Of a stretch of 64,000 bases of DNA, positions 17,142 through 26,041 are shown piece after piece. Under the pieces are notes generated by a model. That model was not told where the DNA came from, did not search any database, and saw only the letters and a list, made by a program, of their open reading frames with translations. The position numbers and the translations under genes were made by a program. The stretch is from NCBI RefSeq assembly GCF_000455485.1, contig NZ_CBQR020000061.1:1-64000 (forward strand). Reading direction: 5' to 3'. Each line of letters opens with the position of its first letter. Within the stretch, counting starts at the first letter, position 1. This DNA comes from Gorillibacterium massiliense (lineage in GTDB: Bacteria > Bacillota > Bacilli > Paenibacillales > NBRC-103111).

Positions 17142-17153
17142 AGATCAAGTATG
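17128..17153 (+). repeat. Perfect tandem 13-mer duplication at gene end
   Basis: AAGATCAAGTATG occurs twice in direct contact. The first copy ends with the last codon and stop of the FMN reductase gene, the second abuts the terminator. The duplication does not alter the protein end. Confidence 0.9.
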
Positions 17154-17193
17154 AAAAAACGAACCACCGGCTTAGCCGGTGGTTCGTTTTTTG
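17154..17193 (+). terminator. Strong bidirectional terminator
   Basis: AAAAAACGAACCACCGGC and its complement enclose a TTA loop, an 18-bp stem with A run before and T run after. Its core is identical to the inverted hairpin of the IS200-type right end at 3162-3180. Confidence 0.92.
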
Positions 17194-17300
17194 ACTTTAG
17201 TCGGTTGCGTTCAGTCGAAGGGGCGATCGGATATCACACTTCCGCTCATTTCCGAAAACGTTTTCAATTGGAGTGCGGTAAAACGAGCCGAAAACTGCAT

Positions 17301-17329
17301 TTGACATTATACACTGATTGTATTACTTT
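17301..17329 (+). promoter_or_regulatory. Promoter of the YhgE-like/PadR pair
   Basis: TTGACA (17301-17306) and TACTTT (17324-17329) are separated by 17 bases. The -10 element is embedded in a perfect palindrome. Confidence 0.65.
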
Positions 17330-17339
17330 AATTAAAGTA
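17324..17339 (+). promoter_or_regulatory. 16-bp perfect palindrome, likely PadR operator
   Basis: TACTTTAATTAAAGTA reads the same on both strands and covers the -10 box and start region, about 33 bases before the membrane-protein gene. Position predicts repression. The PadR gene two genes downstream is the natural candidate regulator. Confidence 0.65.
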
Positions 17340-17371
17340 TATAGATTAGAGTGGAGAGGTGGAACTGTTTC

Positions 17372-18541
17372 ATGAAAGCATATCTGAAGAACAAAGCCGT
17401 GATGGGTGGGGTATTCATGATGATTTTTTATCAAATTATCATGATCGTCATCTTTATGTCCGGTTACAGCGCGATTCCCAAAAACGTGCCGGACCTTAAA
17501 ATCGCCATCGTCAACGAGGACACCCAGTATGGGGCACAGCTGATTGAAGGCATTAAAGGGAAACTGCCTTTTGAGACCGTTGCGGAGAAATCGCTGGAGC
17601 AAGCGAAGCAGGATTTGAATGATCGGAAGATATCCTTTTTACTGCATATTCCAAAGGATTTTACGGAGAAATTGTCCCAGCAAGGCGAGCAGGTGAAGCT
17701 GGAATATTTTATTAACCAGTCCAATCCGGCTTCCGTCGTAAGCACGATGCAGAATGTGGCGACGCAAATCACCGATGGCATAAAAACACAGCTGGAAACC
17801 CAAAGCATTCAAGGTGTTCTGCAAAATATGAAGCTGCCGGAAGAGCAGGCGAAACAGCTGGCGGAAGGGATCACCACCAAATTGTCTTCGAATGTGGTAC
17901 TGACCAATCAGACGCCTGCCGGAATGCATAATCAAATGGCGCCTATGTTCCTGACGATGGCCAATTATGTCGGCGCTATGATTTATTCGATGATGAGTGT
18001 GACCGCATTGAACCAGATCAAGAAGAAGACAGGGAAATGGAATGCCTTCCTTTCCTTGCAGGGCTTTAACGTATTGCTTGCGTTGATCGCTCCCCTGGTC
18101 GGTGTTTCCATTTACTTTGGGTTCCAGGGCTATGGCGTCGAAGCCTTCTTCCAGGTTTGGCTTACCCATGCACTTGAAATGTTCACGGCCATTGAATTCA
18201 CTAGTATTTTCTGCTTCCTGTTTGGTCAAGCGGGCATGATCCTGAATATGCCGGTGCTGCTCAGCCAAACCATCGCCGGAGGCGCTGTGCTGCCCCGTGC
18301 TATGATGCCTGGATTCTTTAAGGTCATCAGCTATATTTCCCCGATGTATTATACGATTCAGATCGATTTCAACACGTTGTTTGGCGGAGGGAAAACCGGG
18401 GAATACTTGCTGGCGCTGGGCATCATTGCAATAAGCGCACTTGCCATCAATGCGGTCGTTCATTTCTTTAATGGCGGCAGAGGTTTAAAGGCCGAGACTG
18501 CAATGGAAAAAGGCACTGCATTGGAGCCTTCATTCATGTAA
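17372..18541 (+). CDS. ABC-2 type / YhgE-Pip-like membrane protein
   Basis: A 389-residue protein with one N-terminal helix, an extracytoplasmic domain of about 180 residues (DLKIAIVNEDTQYGAQLIEGI...) and five to six C-terminal helices. The layout and the sequence PDLKIAIVNEDT match DUF3533/YhgE-like ABC-2 permeases. No cognate ATPase gene is adjacent. ATG at 17372 follows GGAGAGGTGG by about nine bases; the in-frame GTG at 17351 lies before the ribosome site. It is followed by a PadR regulator, a common pairing for drug-efflux permeases. It shares family traits with the larger protein at 39624-41804. Confidence 0.8.
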   Translation: MKAYLKNKAVMGGVFMMIFYQIIMIVIFMSGYSAIPKNVPDLKIAIVNEDTQYGAQLIEGIKGKLPFETVAEKSLEQAKQDLNDRKISFLLHIPKDFTEKLSQQGEQVKLEYFINQSNPASVVSTMQNVATQITDGIKTQLETQSIQGVLQNMKLPEEQAKQLAEGITTKLSSNVVLTNQTPAGMHNQMAPMFLTMANYVGAMIYSMMSVTALNQIKKKTGKWNAFLSLQGFNVLLALIAPLVGVSIYFGFQGYGVEAFFQVWLTHALEMFTAIEFTSIFCFLFGQAGMILNMPVLLSQTIAGGAVLPRAMMPGFFKVISYISPMYYTIQIDFNTLFGGGKTGEYLLALGIIAISALAINAVVHFFNGGRGLKAETAMEKGTALEPSFM

Positions 18542-18550
18542 AATAAAAGG

Positions 18551-18590
18551 GCCGGACACTTGGCTGCATGCGGTGTGCCGGCTCTGTTTC
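18551..18590 (+). terminator. Weak intercistronic hairpin before padR
   Basis: GCCGGACAC and GTGTGCCGGC form an imperfect stem followed by TCTGTTTC. It may lower read-through into the regulator gene. Confidence 0.4.
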
Positions 18591-18616
18591 ATTGATTTGT
18601 TGAGGAGGGAACGGCT

Positions 18617-19150
18617 TTGTCGCTTCAGATCTTTATTCTCGGCATGCTCTGCGAGGGAGAACACCACCCGTACGATATGAAGAAAATGCTTCTAAAACCT
18701 TTAGAGAATGCCATTTCCATTAATGACGGCACTTTGTATTACAATTTCGAGGTCCTGCATAAAAAGGGATATATCGAAAAAAAACAGGTGGTGCAATCGG
18801 AGAACCGGCCGGAAAGAACGACTTACGGCATTACGGATAAAGGCAGAGAGGCGCTAGAGAATGAGATCTATTCTGCGTTCCAAAACGTTACCTCCGTGCT
18901 ATCGCTTTATTCATCCCTTATGTTTCTGGACAAGGTCAATCCGCATAAGCTTGCTTTTATTCTGGAGGAGGTTATTGCCAAGCGTGAGCGTAACCTCGAG
19001 CAGGTGGAACTGGCCAACCTCGGCTTGCCTGGCGTTCCTGAAAATAAGAAGGAGGCCGTACGCCTGGTGGTCGACCATGCCGGACAAGCTCTCAAGCAGG
19101 ATGTGGAATGGCTGAAGAAATTGCTGGTTTATGTACGGGGCCTTCAATAG
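18617..19150 (+). CDS. PadR family transcriptional regulator
   Basis: A 177-residue PadR protein: winged helix in residues 1-85 (LQIFILGMLCEGEHHPYDMKKML, NDGTLYYNFEVLHKKGYIEKK, ERTTYGITDKGREAL) and a C-terminal helical dimerisation part. TTG at 18617 is preceded by GAGGAGG at good spacing. It lies 75 bases after the ABC-2-type gene and should repress it through the palindrome at the shared promoter. The ligand is probably an exported lipophilic compound, by analogy with LadR/LmrR. Confidence 0.9.
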   Translation: MSLQIFILGMLCEGEHHPYDMKKMLLKPLENAISINDGTLYYNFEVLHKKGYIEKKQVVQSENRPERTTYGITDKGREALENEIYSAFQNVTSVLSLYSSLMFLDKVNPHKLAFILEEVIAKRERNLEQVELANLGLPGVPENKKEAVRLVVDHAGQALKQDVEWLKKLLVYVRGLQ

Positions 19151-19223
19151 AAGGAAACGGGAATAAGGACGTTTGTCCAAATAGGAAAGATACAGTTGCG
19201 GATAACTTTGCGAATTAGGTTAG

Positions 19224-19252
19224 AAAACACGCCTTAAGGCGTGTTTTTTTTC
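19224..19252 (+). terminator. Bidirectional terminator between padR and araC genes
   Basis: AAAACACGCCTT and AAGGCGTGTTTT form a 12-bp stem with no loop bases left over, followed by a long T run. It separates two convergent genes. Confidence 0.88.
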
Positions 19253-19281
19253 ATTATATGGAGAATACGCTGAGCGGATGA

Positions 19282-20172
19282 TTACCCCTTGGGGATATTG
19301 CGGTATTCGGTGGGAGATTGCCCCATGAGCTTTTTGAACATACGGGAAAAGTAGTAGGGATCGTTCATGCCGACGGATGCGGCGATTTCCTTGACGGTCA
19401 AACCGGTGAGATCGAGCATATTGGCGGCGTGCTGCATCTTCATCCGCAGAAAATAATCGATCGGCGAGAAGCCGGTTTCCTTTTTGAAAAGGTGATTGAC
19501 GTGCTGGCTAGACAAGCCCGTGCTCTTCGCCAGATCGGGCAGTTGGATGGAAGTGGCGACATGCTCTGTCATATACCGGATCGCGTTATCCAGGTGCCGG
19601 TCTCGTTTTCGGTCCTGGTCGGAGCGCAGAAGTTCTTGACCTAACCCGCTGATCAACCAGCGCATGGTCTGGGAGACATATACATGGGAGTGGAGGGAAT
19701 AAGGCCTGTCTGCGATAATCGCCAGCGACTGGTCGATTCGCGCAATGAATTCTCCGCTGAAGCCGGCAGGCAACTTCTTTGGCATGTTTTCAAGCCCGTA
19801 AAGATGCGTCAACTCGCCTGTATGCTCTCCTTTTAGGTGAAACCAGTAAATACTCCATGGGTTCTGCTCAGATGCCCAATAACGGTGTGGGATGCCAGCG
19901 GGGATGATAACTAGACTGCCAGCAGGGACGGAAACGGAAATTTCTCCGGCTCTTTCAACAAATCCTTCTCCCTCGATGCAATAGATGAAAATATGGGCGT
20001 CGATTCCTTCCGGCCGTTCCCGGTAATGGTGTTTCGCGTGGGGGAAAAAACCGATGTCGCTTACAAAGAGCTGCCGCGTCAACTCTGCTCCCGCCAACTC
20101 CATCTGCATATATTCCGGAAGAACGAAAAGCCTTTGCTCGCGAAAGCCTTCCTTTTTTTTAATGGGTTCCAT
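19282..20172 (-). CDS. AraC family transcriptional regulator with cupin sensor domain
   Basis: A 296-residue regulator. Residues about 20-170 form an AraC-type cupin (HIFIYCIEGEGFVERAGE, PAGSLVIIPAGIPHRYWASE). Two helix-turn-helix units occupy the last 100 residues (LPDLAKSTGLSSQHVNHLFKKETG and VKEIAASVGMNDPYYFSRMFKKLMGQSP). ATG at 20172 follows AAGGGA by nine bases. The gene diverges from the DUF5107/GH35-like operon and very likely activates it on sensing a sugar. The 110 bases between start codons hold the operon promoter. Confidence 0.92.
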   Translation of the reverse strand: MEPIKKKEGFREQRLFVLPEYMQMELAGAELTRQLFVSDIGFFPHAKHHYRERPEGIDAHIFIYCIEGEGFVERAGEISVSVPAGSLVIIPAGIPHRYWASEQNPWSIYWFHLKGEHTGELTHLYGLENMPKKLPAGFSGEFIARIDQSLAIIADRPYSLHSHVYVSQTMRWLISGLGQELLRSDQDRKRDRHLDNAIRYMTEHVATSIQLPDLAKSTGLSSQHVNHLFKKETGFSPIDYFLRMKMQHAANMLDLTGLTVKEIAASVGMNDPYYFSRMFKKLMGQSPTEYRNIPKG

Positions 20173-20232
20173 GTTTCTTGTTCCCTTCATACGAAATACG
20201 AATATCATCCATCATTACCCGCATTTCGTCAA

Positions 20233-20261
20233 TTGGATTCACTCTTGGCCGGGGGTATAGT
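20233..20261 (+). promoter_or_regulatory. Promoter of the DUF5107-GH35 operon
   Basis: TTGGAT (20233-20238) and TATAGT (20256-20261) are 17 bases apart, about 28 bases before the first start codon. The weak -35 fits an activated promoter. Confidence 0.55.
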
Positions 20262-20288
20262 TAAGCTACCCTGAAAGGAGTGAACGCG

Positions 20289-23200
20289 TTGAACCAGATA
20301 GTGAATGAAAACCGGATGGCAGTCCGAGTGTGGGAGGAGGATGTCATGATTCCCACGTACGGCGTCGGGCAGCCGGACAAGAATCCGATGTTCCTTGAAA
20401 AGCGGGTTTACCAAGGCAGTTCCGGGCGGGTTTATCCGCATCCGGTTATCGATAAAATCGAAGACGAGAAGAAGCCTCAGGTGTACCGGATGGTGATTCT
20501 CGAGAATGAATATGTCCGGATCGAAATCATGCCGGAGCTGGGCGGACGCATCTATCGAGCTCTCGACAAGACCAATGATTACGACTTTGTCTATTACAAT
20601 CAGGTGATTAAGCCTGCCCTAGTGGGATTGGCGGGTCCCTGGATTTCGGGAGGCATCGAGTTCAACTGGCCGCAGCATCATCGTCCGAACACCTATGGTC
20701 CGGTTGAATACTCTTGCGAAACGGGTGAGGATGGTTCAGCGACGGTATGGGTAAGCGAGATTGACCGGATGTACGGCACGAAGGTGACCGCAGGCTTTAC
20801 CCTGCACCCCGGAAAAGCCTATCTGGAAATCAGTGCTCAGCTCTACAACCGGACCCCCGAACCGCAAACCTTCCTTTGGTGGGCGAATCCGGCAGTGGCG
20901 GTCAATGAGTATACCCAATCCGTCTTTCCGCCCGATGTTACAGCGGTTTTCGATCATGGGAAGCGCGACGTCTCCCGGTTTCCAATTGCGACGGGCACCT
21001 ATTACAAAATGGATTATTCCGCCGGCGTAGATATTTCACGCTACAAAAACATCCCGGTGCCAACTTCCTATATGGCTTACAAATCGGACTATAATTTCGT
21101 CGGTGGATATGATCACGGCGTGCAAGCCGGGTTGCTTCACGTCGCCAATCACCATATCTCCCCTGGGAAAAAACAGTGGACCTGGGGCAACGGAGAATTC
21201 GGCCAAGCCTGGGACCGCAACCTGACGGACGAGGACGGACCTTATATTGAGCTGATGACGGGGGTTTATACGGACAATCAACCGGATTTTACATGGCTTG
21301 CCCCTTATGAAGTGAAATCTTTTACCCAATATTTCATGCCCTATAAAAAAATCGGCGTCGTAAAAAACGCCTCCATCGAAGCGGCGGTCAATCTGGAGAT
21401 GGACGATGTGGCACAGCAGGCAACTCTGCAAGTATACGCCACCGGACGATACGAAAATGCTGTCGTTGAGCTGAAAGGAACGGGACGGACGTACATCCGG
21501 GAAACGGTTACCCTTTCCCCGACCCAAACGTTCAAATCGCTCGTATCTCTGGCCGAGGCCGATCAAGCCCATGATCTAATTGCGACCGTGCGCGGAGCAG
21601 ACGGAAGGGTGTTGATTTCCTACCAGCCGAAACGTCCGGAAATTGAAGAGATTCCGGATGCGGCCAAACCGCTTCCCTTACCGGAGGAGCTCAAGACGAA
21701 CGAACAGCTTTACCTGGCGGGCCTCCATCTGGAGCAGTACCGCCATGCTACCTTTGAGTCGGAGTCCTATTACCTGGAGGGCTTGAAGCGGGACCCGGGA
21801 GACATCCGCATAAATGTGGCCTACGGCACCTTGCTGATGCGGCGCGGCATGTTTACGCAGGCGGAATTGCATTTCCGTCAGGCGGTGAAATCGTTAACCT
21901 GGCGGAATCCCAACCCGTATGACAGTGAAGCCTACTACCAGTTGGGCTTATCGCTGATGTTCCAAGACCGGCTTCAGGAAGCCTTTGCCGCCTTGTACAA
22001 ATCAACGTGGTCCGCTGCGTGGCAGGACCCGGGATATTTTACTCTTGCCCAGATCGCAAGCCGAATGGGGAACGAAGACGAAGCACTCCAGCTCGCAGAA
22101 AAATCGCTCATCCGCAACGGACGCAACTACCGGGCGAGACATCTGCAAGCGGCGCTGCTGCGTAGACTTGGCAGAGTAGAGGAAGCCTTGGCGTGTTCCG
22201 AAGAGACGCTGCGGCTTGATATGGCGGATTTCGGGGCGGCGAATGAGCGCGCATTAGCTCTGGCGGCGATGGGGAGAACGGCCGAATCCGCCGCAGCGAT
22301 AGCCAGCCTGACACGCTTCATGCGGAACGACGCGCACAATTATTTGAATCTGGCGGCGGACTATGCTGGCGCCGGTCTTTATGGGGAAGCGATCGCCGTG
22401 ATGGGCCGGATCTTGCCTGAGTCGCAGACAGACGCCTATCCGATGCTGTACTACGCAATGGCTTATGTGATGGAACTCGCAGGCCGTCGCGAAGAGGCAG
22501 CCGCATACCGCGATGGCGGCCGGAATACTGCTCCCGACTATTGCTTTCCGAACAGCCTGTTCGAGCAACTCGCACTGGAATGCGCCTTGAAGGCGAATCC
22601 ATCCGACGACCGTGCCCATTATCTCCTGGGTAATTTGCTGTACGACAAGAAGCGTGCGGAGGATGCGATTCATCATTGGGAAGCTTCGGCGCAGCTCCGG
22701 GACACCTTCCCGACGGTTCACCGCAATCTGGCGCTGGCTTATTACAATAAGCGTCATAATCCCGAAGCGGCATTGACATCTTTGAAGCGGGCTTTCGAGA
22801 CGGGGCCGCAGGATGCGCGGGTATTTTATGAACTGGATCAACTGTACAAAAAATTGGGCTACGCTGCCGAAGTACGATATACGAATATGAACGCTCACAT
22901 GGAGCTTGTGGAAAAACGCGACGATCTGTTTCTGGAGTGCGTGACGCTCCTCAATTCCTTAGGCAGGCATGAAGATGCGGCGGCGGCGCTGGAAGTCCGC
23001 AACTTCCACCCGTGGGAAGGCGGAGAGGGCAAGACGACGGGACAGTATATTTTTGCCCATGTAGAAATGGCGAAGCGGAGCTTGCAGCAGAATTTGTATC
23101 AGAAAGCCGCCGGCTTGCTGCAACAGGCTCTCGTCTACCCCGTCAATCTGGGGGAAGGGAAGCTCGCCGGTGCCCAGGAGAACCATATCTACTATTACCT

Positions 23201-23669
23201 TGGCTGTGCCCATGAGAAAATGGGTGACCATGAGAAAGCCCGGGAATGCTTCGCCGTCGCTTCCCGTGGACTGGAGGAGCCGGCCAGCGCGATGTATTAC
23301 AACGATCAACCGCCGGATATGATTTTTTATCAAGGATTGGCATGGCGCAAGCTGGGGAACGAAAAGGAAGCCAAGCGACGTTTCAACAAGCTGATGGATT
23401 ACGCTGAGAAGCATTTGTTCGATGAAGTGACTTTCGACTATTTTGCCGTTTCCTTGCCGGATTTCCTCGTCTTTGAAGACGATCTTAATAAACGCAATCA
23501 AATTCACTGCCGGTATATGCGCGGGTTAGGGCTTGCCGGTCTTGGCCGCAGATCAGAGGCTGCTAGCGAATTCGACGAGGCGCTTCGTCTGGACGCCAGT
23601 CATCAAGGAGCGAAGATTCATAAAGATTGGCTGTTTACACATGATGATCAAGGAGCAGGGGAGAGATGA
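20289..23669 (+). CDS. DUF5107 domain protein with TPR repeats
   Basis: A 1126-residue, apparently cytoplasmic protein. Residues about 1-360 match the DUF5107 type: LENEYVRIEIMPELGGRIYRALDKTNDYDFVYYN and GIEFNWPQHHRPNTYGP resemble a galactose-mutarotase-like sandwich. From about residue 480 onward repeated helix pairs with A-x-x-x-Y/F-x-x-A spacing (LRDPGDIRINVAYGTLL, RNPNPYDSEAYYQLGLSLM, RAHYLLGNLLYDKKRAEDA) form a TPR solenoid. TTG at 20289 is chosen because AAGGAG ends at 20280. The protein overlaps the next gene by four bases and probably binds or processes sugars in the same pathway; no enzymatic role is established. Confidence 0.85.
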   Translation: MNQIVNENRMAVRVWEEDVMIPTYGVGQPDKNPMFLEKRVYQGSSGRVYPHPVIDKIEDEKKPQVYRMVILENEYVRIEIMPELGGRIYRALDKTNDYDFVYYNQVIKPALVGLAGPWISGGIEFNWPQHHRPNTYGPVEYSCETGEDGSATVWVSEIDRMYGTKVTAGFTLHPGKAYLEISAQLYNRTPEPQTFLWWANPAVAVNEYTQSVFPPDVTAVFDHGKRDVSRFPIATGTYYKMDYSAGVDISRYKNIPVPTSYMAYKSDYNFVGGYDHGVQAGLLHVANHHISPGKKQWTWGNGEFGQAWDRNLTDEDGPYIELMTGVYTDNQPDFTWLAPYEVKSFTQYFMPYKKIGVVKNASIEAAVNLEMDDVAQQATLQVYATGRYENAVVELKGTGRTYIRETVTLSPTQTFKSLVSLAEADQAHDLIATVRGADGRVLISYQPKRPEIEEIPDAAKPLPLPEELKTNEQLYLAGLHLEQYRHATFESESYYLEGLKRDPGDIRINVAYGTLLMRRGMFTQAELHFRQAVKSLTWRNPNPYDSEAYYQLGLSLMFQDRLQEAFAALYKSTWSAAWQDPGYFTLAQIASRMGNEDEALQLAEKSLIRNGRNYRARHLQAALLRRLGRVEEALACSEETLRLDMADFGAANERALALAAMGRTAESAAAIASLTRFMRNDAHNYLNLAADYAGAGLYGEAIAVMGRILPESQTDAYPMLYYAMAYVMELAGRREEAAAYRDGGRNTAPDYCFPNSLFEQLALECALKANPSDDRAHYLLGNLLYDKKRAEDAIHHWEASAQLRDTFPTVHRNLALAYYNKRHNPEAALTSLKRAFETGPQDARVFYELDQLYKKLGYAAEVRYTNMNAHMELVEKRDDLFLECVTLLNSLGRHEDAAAALEVRNFHPWEGGEGKTTGQYIFAHVEMAKRSLQQNLYQKAAGLLQQALVYPVNLGEGKLAGAQENHIYYYLGCAHEKMGDHEKARECFAVASRGLEEPASAMYYNDQPPDMIFYQGLAWRKLGNEKEAKRRFNKLMDYAEKHLFDEVTFDYFAVSLPDFLVFEDDLNKRNQIHCRYMRGLGLAGLGRRSEAASEFDEALRLDASHQGAKIHKDWLFTHDDQGAGER

Positions 23670-26032
23670 CCATGACCGGCTATCGTATCGATGCGCGAGA
23701 GGACCGCAAGAAGATCGTCCACAAACCGCACTACATGGAAGGCAGCAATCCGTCGGGCGATAAGATCAGCTTCACGAATTACTTTATGGAGGTAAACGGA
23801 CAGCCTTTCTTCGGGATATGCGGCGAATTTCATTACAGCCGTTATCGTGAAGACCAATGGGAAGACGAATTGATCAAGATGAAGATGGGCGGCATCAATA
23901 TTGTCTGCACCTATATCTTTTGGAATGTGCACGAGGAAATTCAGGGTGTGTTCGAATGGAGCGGCCGCCGCAATCTCCGTCGGTTCGTCGAATTATGCGG
24001 CAAGCACGGTTTGTATGTCATCATTCGCATCGGCCCCTTCGATCATGGGGAAATGCGCAATGGCGGACTGCCGGATTGGCTGTTCGGGCGCCCCTTCGAT
24101 GTCCGATCCAACGATGAAGGGTATCTGGCTTACGTTAAGGTTCTTTACGAGCAAATTAGCGCACAAGTGCAGGGTTTGTTATTCAAGCAAGGCGGGCCGA
24201 TCATCGGGACCCAAATCGAGAACGAGCACGGCCACTCCGCCGCCCAATGGGCACTGACAACCGGCATTAGCAATGAATGGTTGACCCAGGGACACGATGG
24301 GGAAAATCATATGCGCAAGCTGAAAGAGATGGCGATCCAAGCCGGTATCGAGACTCCGCTGTATACGTGCACAGCGTGGGGCGGCGCCAATGCGCCGGCG
24401 GAGGAGATGCTGCCGCTTTGGGGCGGCTATTCCCATTGGCCGTGGATCTACTACGAGCATGACCGTTTCGGTGATATGCGTGAGCATCCGGCGACGCCGG
24501 AATATATTTTCCGGGATAAGCATAACAACGGAATCCCATCCAGCTACAACTTTGAACCGACGTATACTCCGGAGGATTACCCGTACGCTTGCTGCGAGAT
24601 GGGCGGTGGGATGACCCCCTTTTACAAGTACCGTTTCGACTTTCCTTATATCAGCGTGCCGGCGATGACCGGGATCAAGGCGGCGGAAGGCTGCAATCTC
24701 ATCGGCTATTATATGTATCATGGCGGCTCCAACCCCACGGGCAAACGCGACGTGTTCCTGAACGATCTGGCGACGCCAAAAATCTCCTACGACTTCAACG
24801 CCTGCATCGGCGAGTTCGGCCAGGTACGGGAGTCGTATCACCGGACCCGGTTGCAGCATTATTTTTTCCAAACCTTCGAGAACCGGTTCTGCCGGACGAA
24901 GACGATTTTGCCGGGCGATACGTCCAAGATGGACCCCCGCGATACGGATACTCTGCGTTACGCCGTTCGGGCATCGGAAGGCTCGGGGTATTTGTTTCTC
25001 AATCATTATCAGGATCATGCCGAAACCCACGATCTGCAGGTTGTGGATGGCGTGACTGTTCAGACGGGAGATGCGGACATTCGTTTCCCGCTGCACGGGC
25101 CTTTGACGCTTGCAAAAGACAGTTATGCCATGTTGCCTTACCGTTTCGACATGGAAGGCATCCTGCTGGAGATGGCCATGGCGCAACCGATTACCCGGCT
25201 TACGGCGCAGGGAATCGTCTATTATTTCTTTGTTTCGCCCAAAGGAATGGCTCCGGAATACGCCTTTCAGACTTCAACGTTAGCTGGGGTGGATGCGGGA
25301 AGGGCGCAAGTGTGCGAGGAAAAGGGGATCACAGTTGTGCAGCCCGAGGCGGGAGATTCCACGCCGATTCTGCTGAAGTCGGCTGCGGGTCAGACCGTAG
25401 GAGTGATCACTCTAACCGATGAAGAGAGCCTCGGATTTTGGAAAGCCGATATTTGGGGGCAGGAACGGATTCTACTGACGAATGCTAATCTGCTGGTCAC
25501 AGCCGATGAGGTGAAGCTGGAGGTGACGGATACGGAGGAGGTTACGGTGCGGGTATTTCCCGATTTTGTCGGATGGGGGTCTATCGCAGGCGGAGAACTG
25601 CTGGAACGGTTCGAAGAGGGGCTGTACACAGTGTACCGATTCCGCATTCCACGCAAGGAAATCAACTTCGAGCTTAAGCGGGTTAAAGAGGACAAAGCCA
25701 GCCTCGCTTTTCCGGCGGATGCTTTTGACGGTATAAAGGATGCATTGCTCAAAATCGAATATACGGGAGATATCGGTTATGCCTTTATCGACGGCGATCT
25801 GATCAACGATAATTTCAGCAATGGGAAGACGTGGGAGATCGGGCTGAAGACATTCCGGGAGCGGCTTATTCAAAAGGGGATGTACCTCTATATATCGCCG
25901 ATCCGCAAAGGCAGCGCGGTCAGCAGCCAAACGACCATGGCCGGTTGGAGCGAGACAGCGGCGGAGTCAATCGCGGAGCTTGCAAGGGTCCGGGCCGTGC
26001 CGGTGTATGAGCTTGTTTTGCGGAAAGGCTGA
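23666..26032 (+). CDS. GH35-type beta-galactosidase-like glycosidase
   Basis: A 788-residue protein with a TIM-barrel domain of the GH35/GH42-like kind: GEFHYSRYREDQWEDELIKMKMGGINIVCTYIFWNVHE near residue 52, candidate acid/base Glu at about 187 in TQIENEHG, and candidate nucleophile Glu at about 311 in CCEMGGG. C-terminal beta domains follow. There is no signal peptide, so it should act on imported oligosaccharides. ATG overlaps the previous stop (ATGA), giving tight coupling to the DUF5107 gene. True specificity (beta-galactose or another beta-linked sugar) is not determined. Confidence 0.85.
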   Translation: MTMTGYRIDAREDRKKIVHKPHYMEGSNPSGDKISFTNYFMEVNGQPFFGICGEFHYSRYREDQWEDELIKMKMGGINIVCTYIFWNVHEEIQGVFEWSGRRNLRRFVELCGKHGLYVIIRIGPFDHGEMRNGGLPDWLFGRPFDVRSNDEGYLAYVKVLYEQISAQVQGLLFKQGGPIIGTQIENEHGHSAAQWALTTGISNEWLTQGHDGENHMRKLKEMAIQAGIETPLYTCTAWGGANAPAEEMLPLWGGYSHWPWIYYEHDRFGDMREHPATPEYIFRDKHNNGIPSSYNFEPTYTPEDYPYACCEMGGGMTPFYKYRFDFPYISVPAMTGIKAAEGCNLIGYYMYHGGSNPTGKRDVFLNDLATPKISYDFNACIGEFGQVRESYHRTRLQHYFFQTFENRFCRTKTILPGDTSKMDPRDTDTLRYAVRASEGSGYLFLNHYQDHAETHDLQVVDGVTVQTGDADIRFPLHGPLTLAKDSYAMLPYRFDMEGILLEMAMAQPITRLTAQGIVYYFFVSPKGMAPEYAFQTSTLAGVDAGRAQVCEEKGITVVQPEAGDSTPILLKSAAGQTVGVITLTDEESLGFWKADIWGQERILLTNANLLVTADEVKLEVTDTEEVTVRVFPDFVGWGSIAGGELLERFEEGLYTVYRFRIPRKEINFELKRVKEDKASLAFPADAFDGIKDALLKIEYTGDIGYAFIDGDLINDNFSNGKTWEIGLKTFRERLIQKGMYLYISPIRKGSAVSSQTTMAGWSETAAESIAELARVRAVPVYELVLRKG

Positions 26033-26041
26033 TGGCGCAAG

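Noticed and set aside
22254-22898. Minus-strand 214-residue ORF in the DUF5107-TPR gene
   Set aside because: It is antisense to the TPR region, lacks a ribosome site, and arises from high third-position GC.
24179-25186. Minus-strand 335-residue ORF in the GH35-like gene
   Set aside because: Antisense shadow; the plus frame carries both catalytic Glu motifs.
24589-25422. Second plus-frame ORF of 277 residues in the GH35-like gene
   Set aside because: It is an out-of-frame overlap rich in Arg/Gly/Ser with no start signals.
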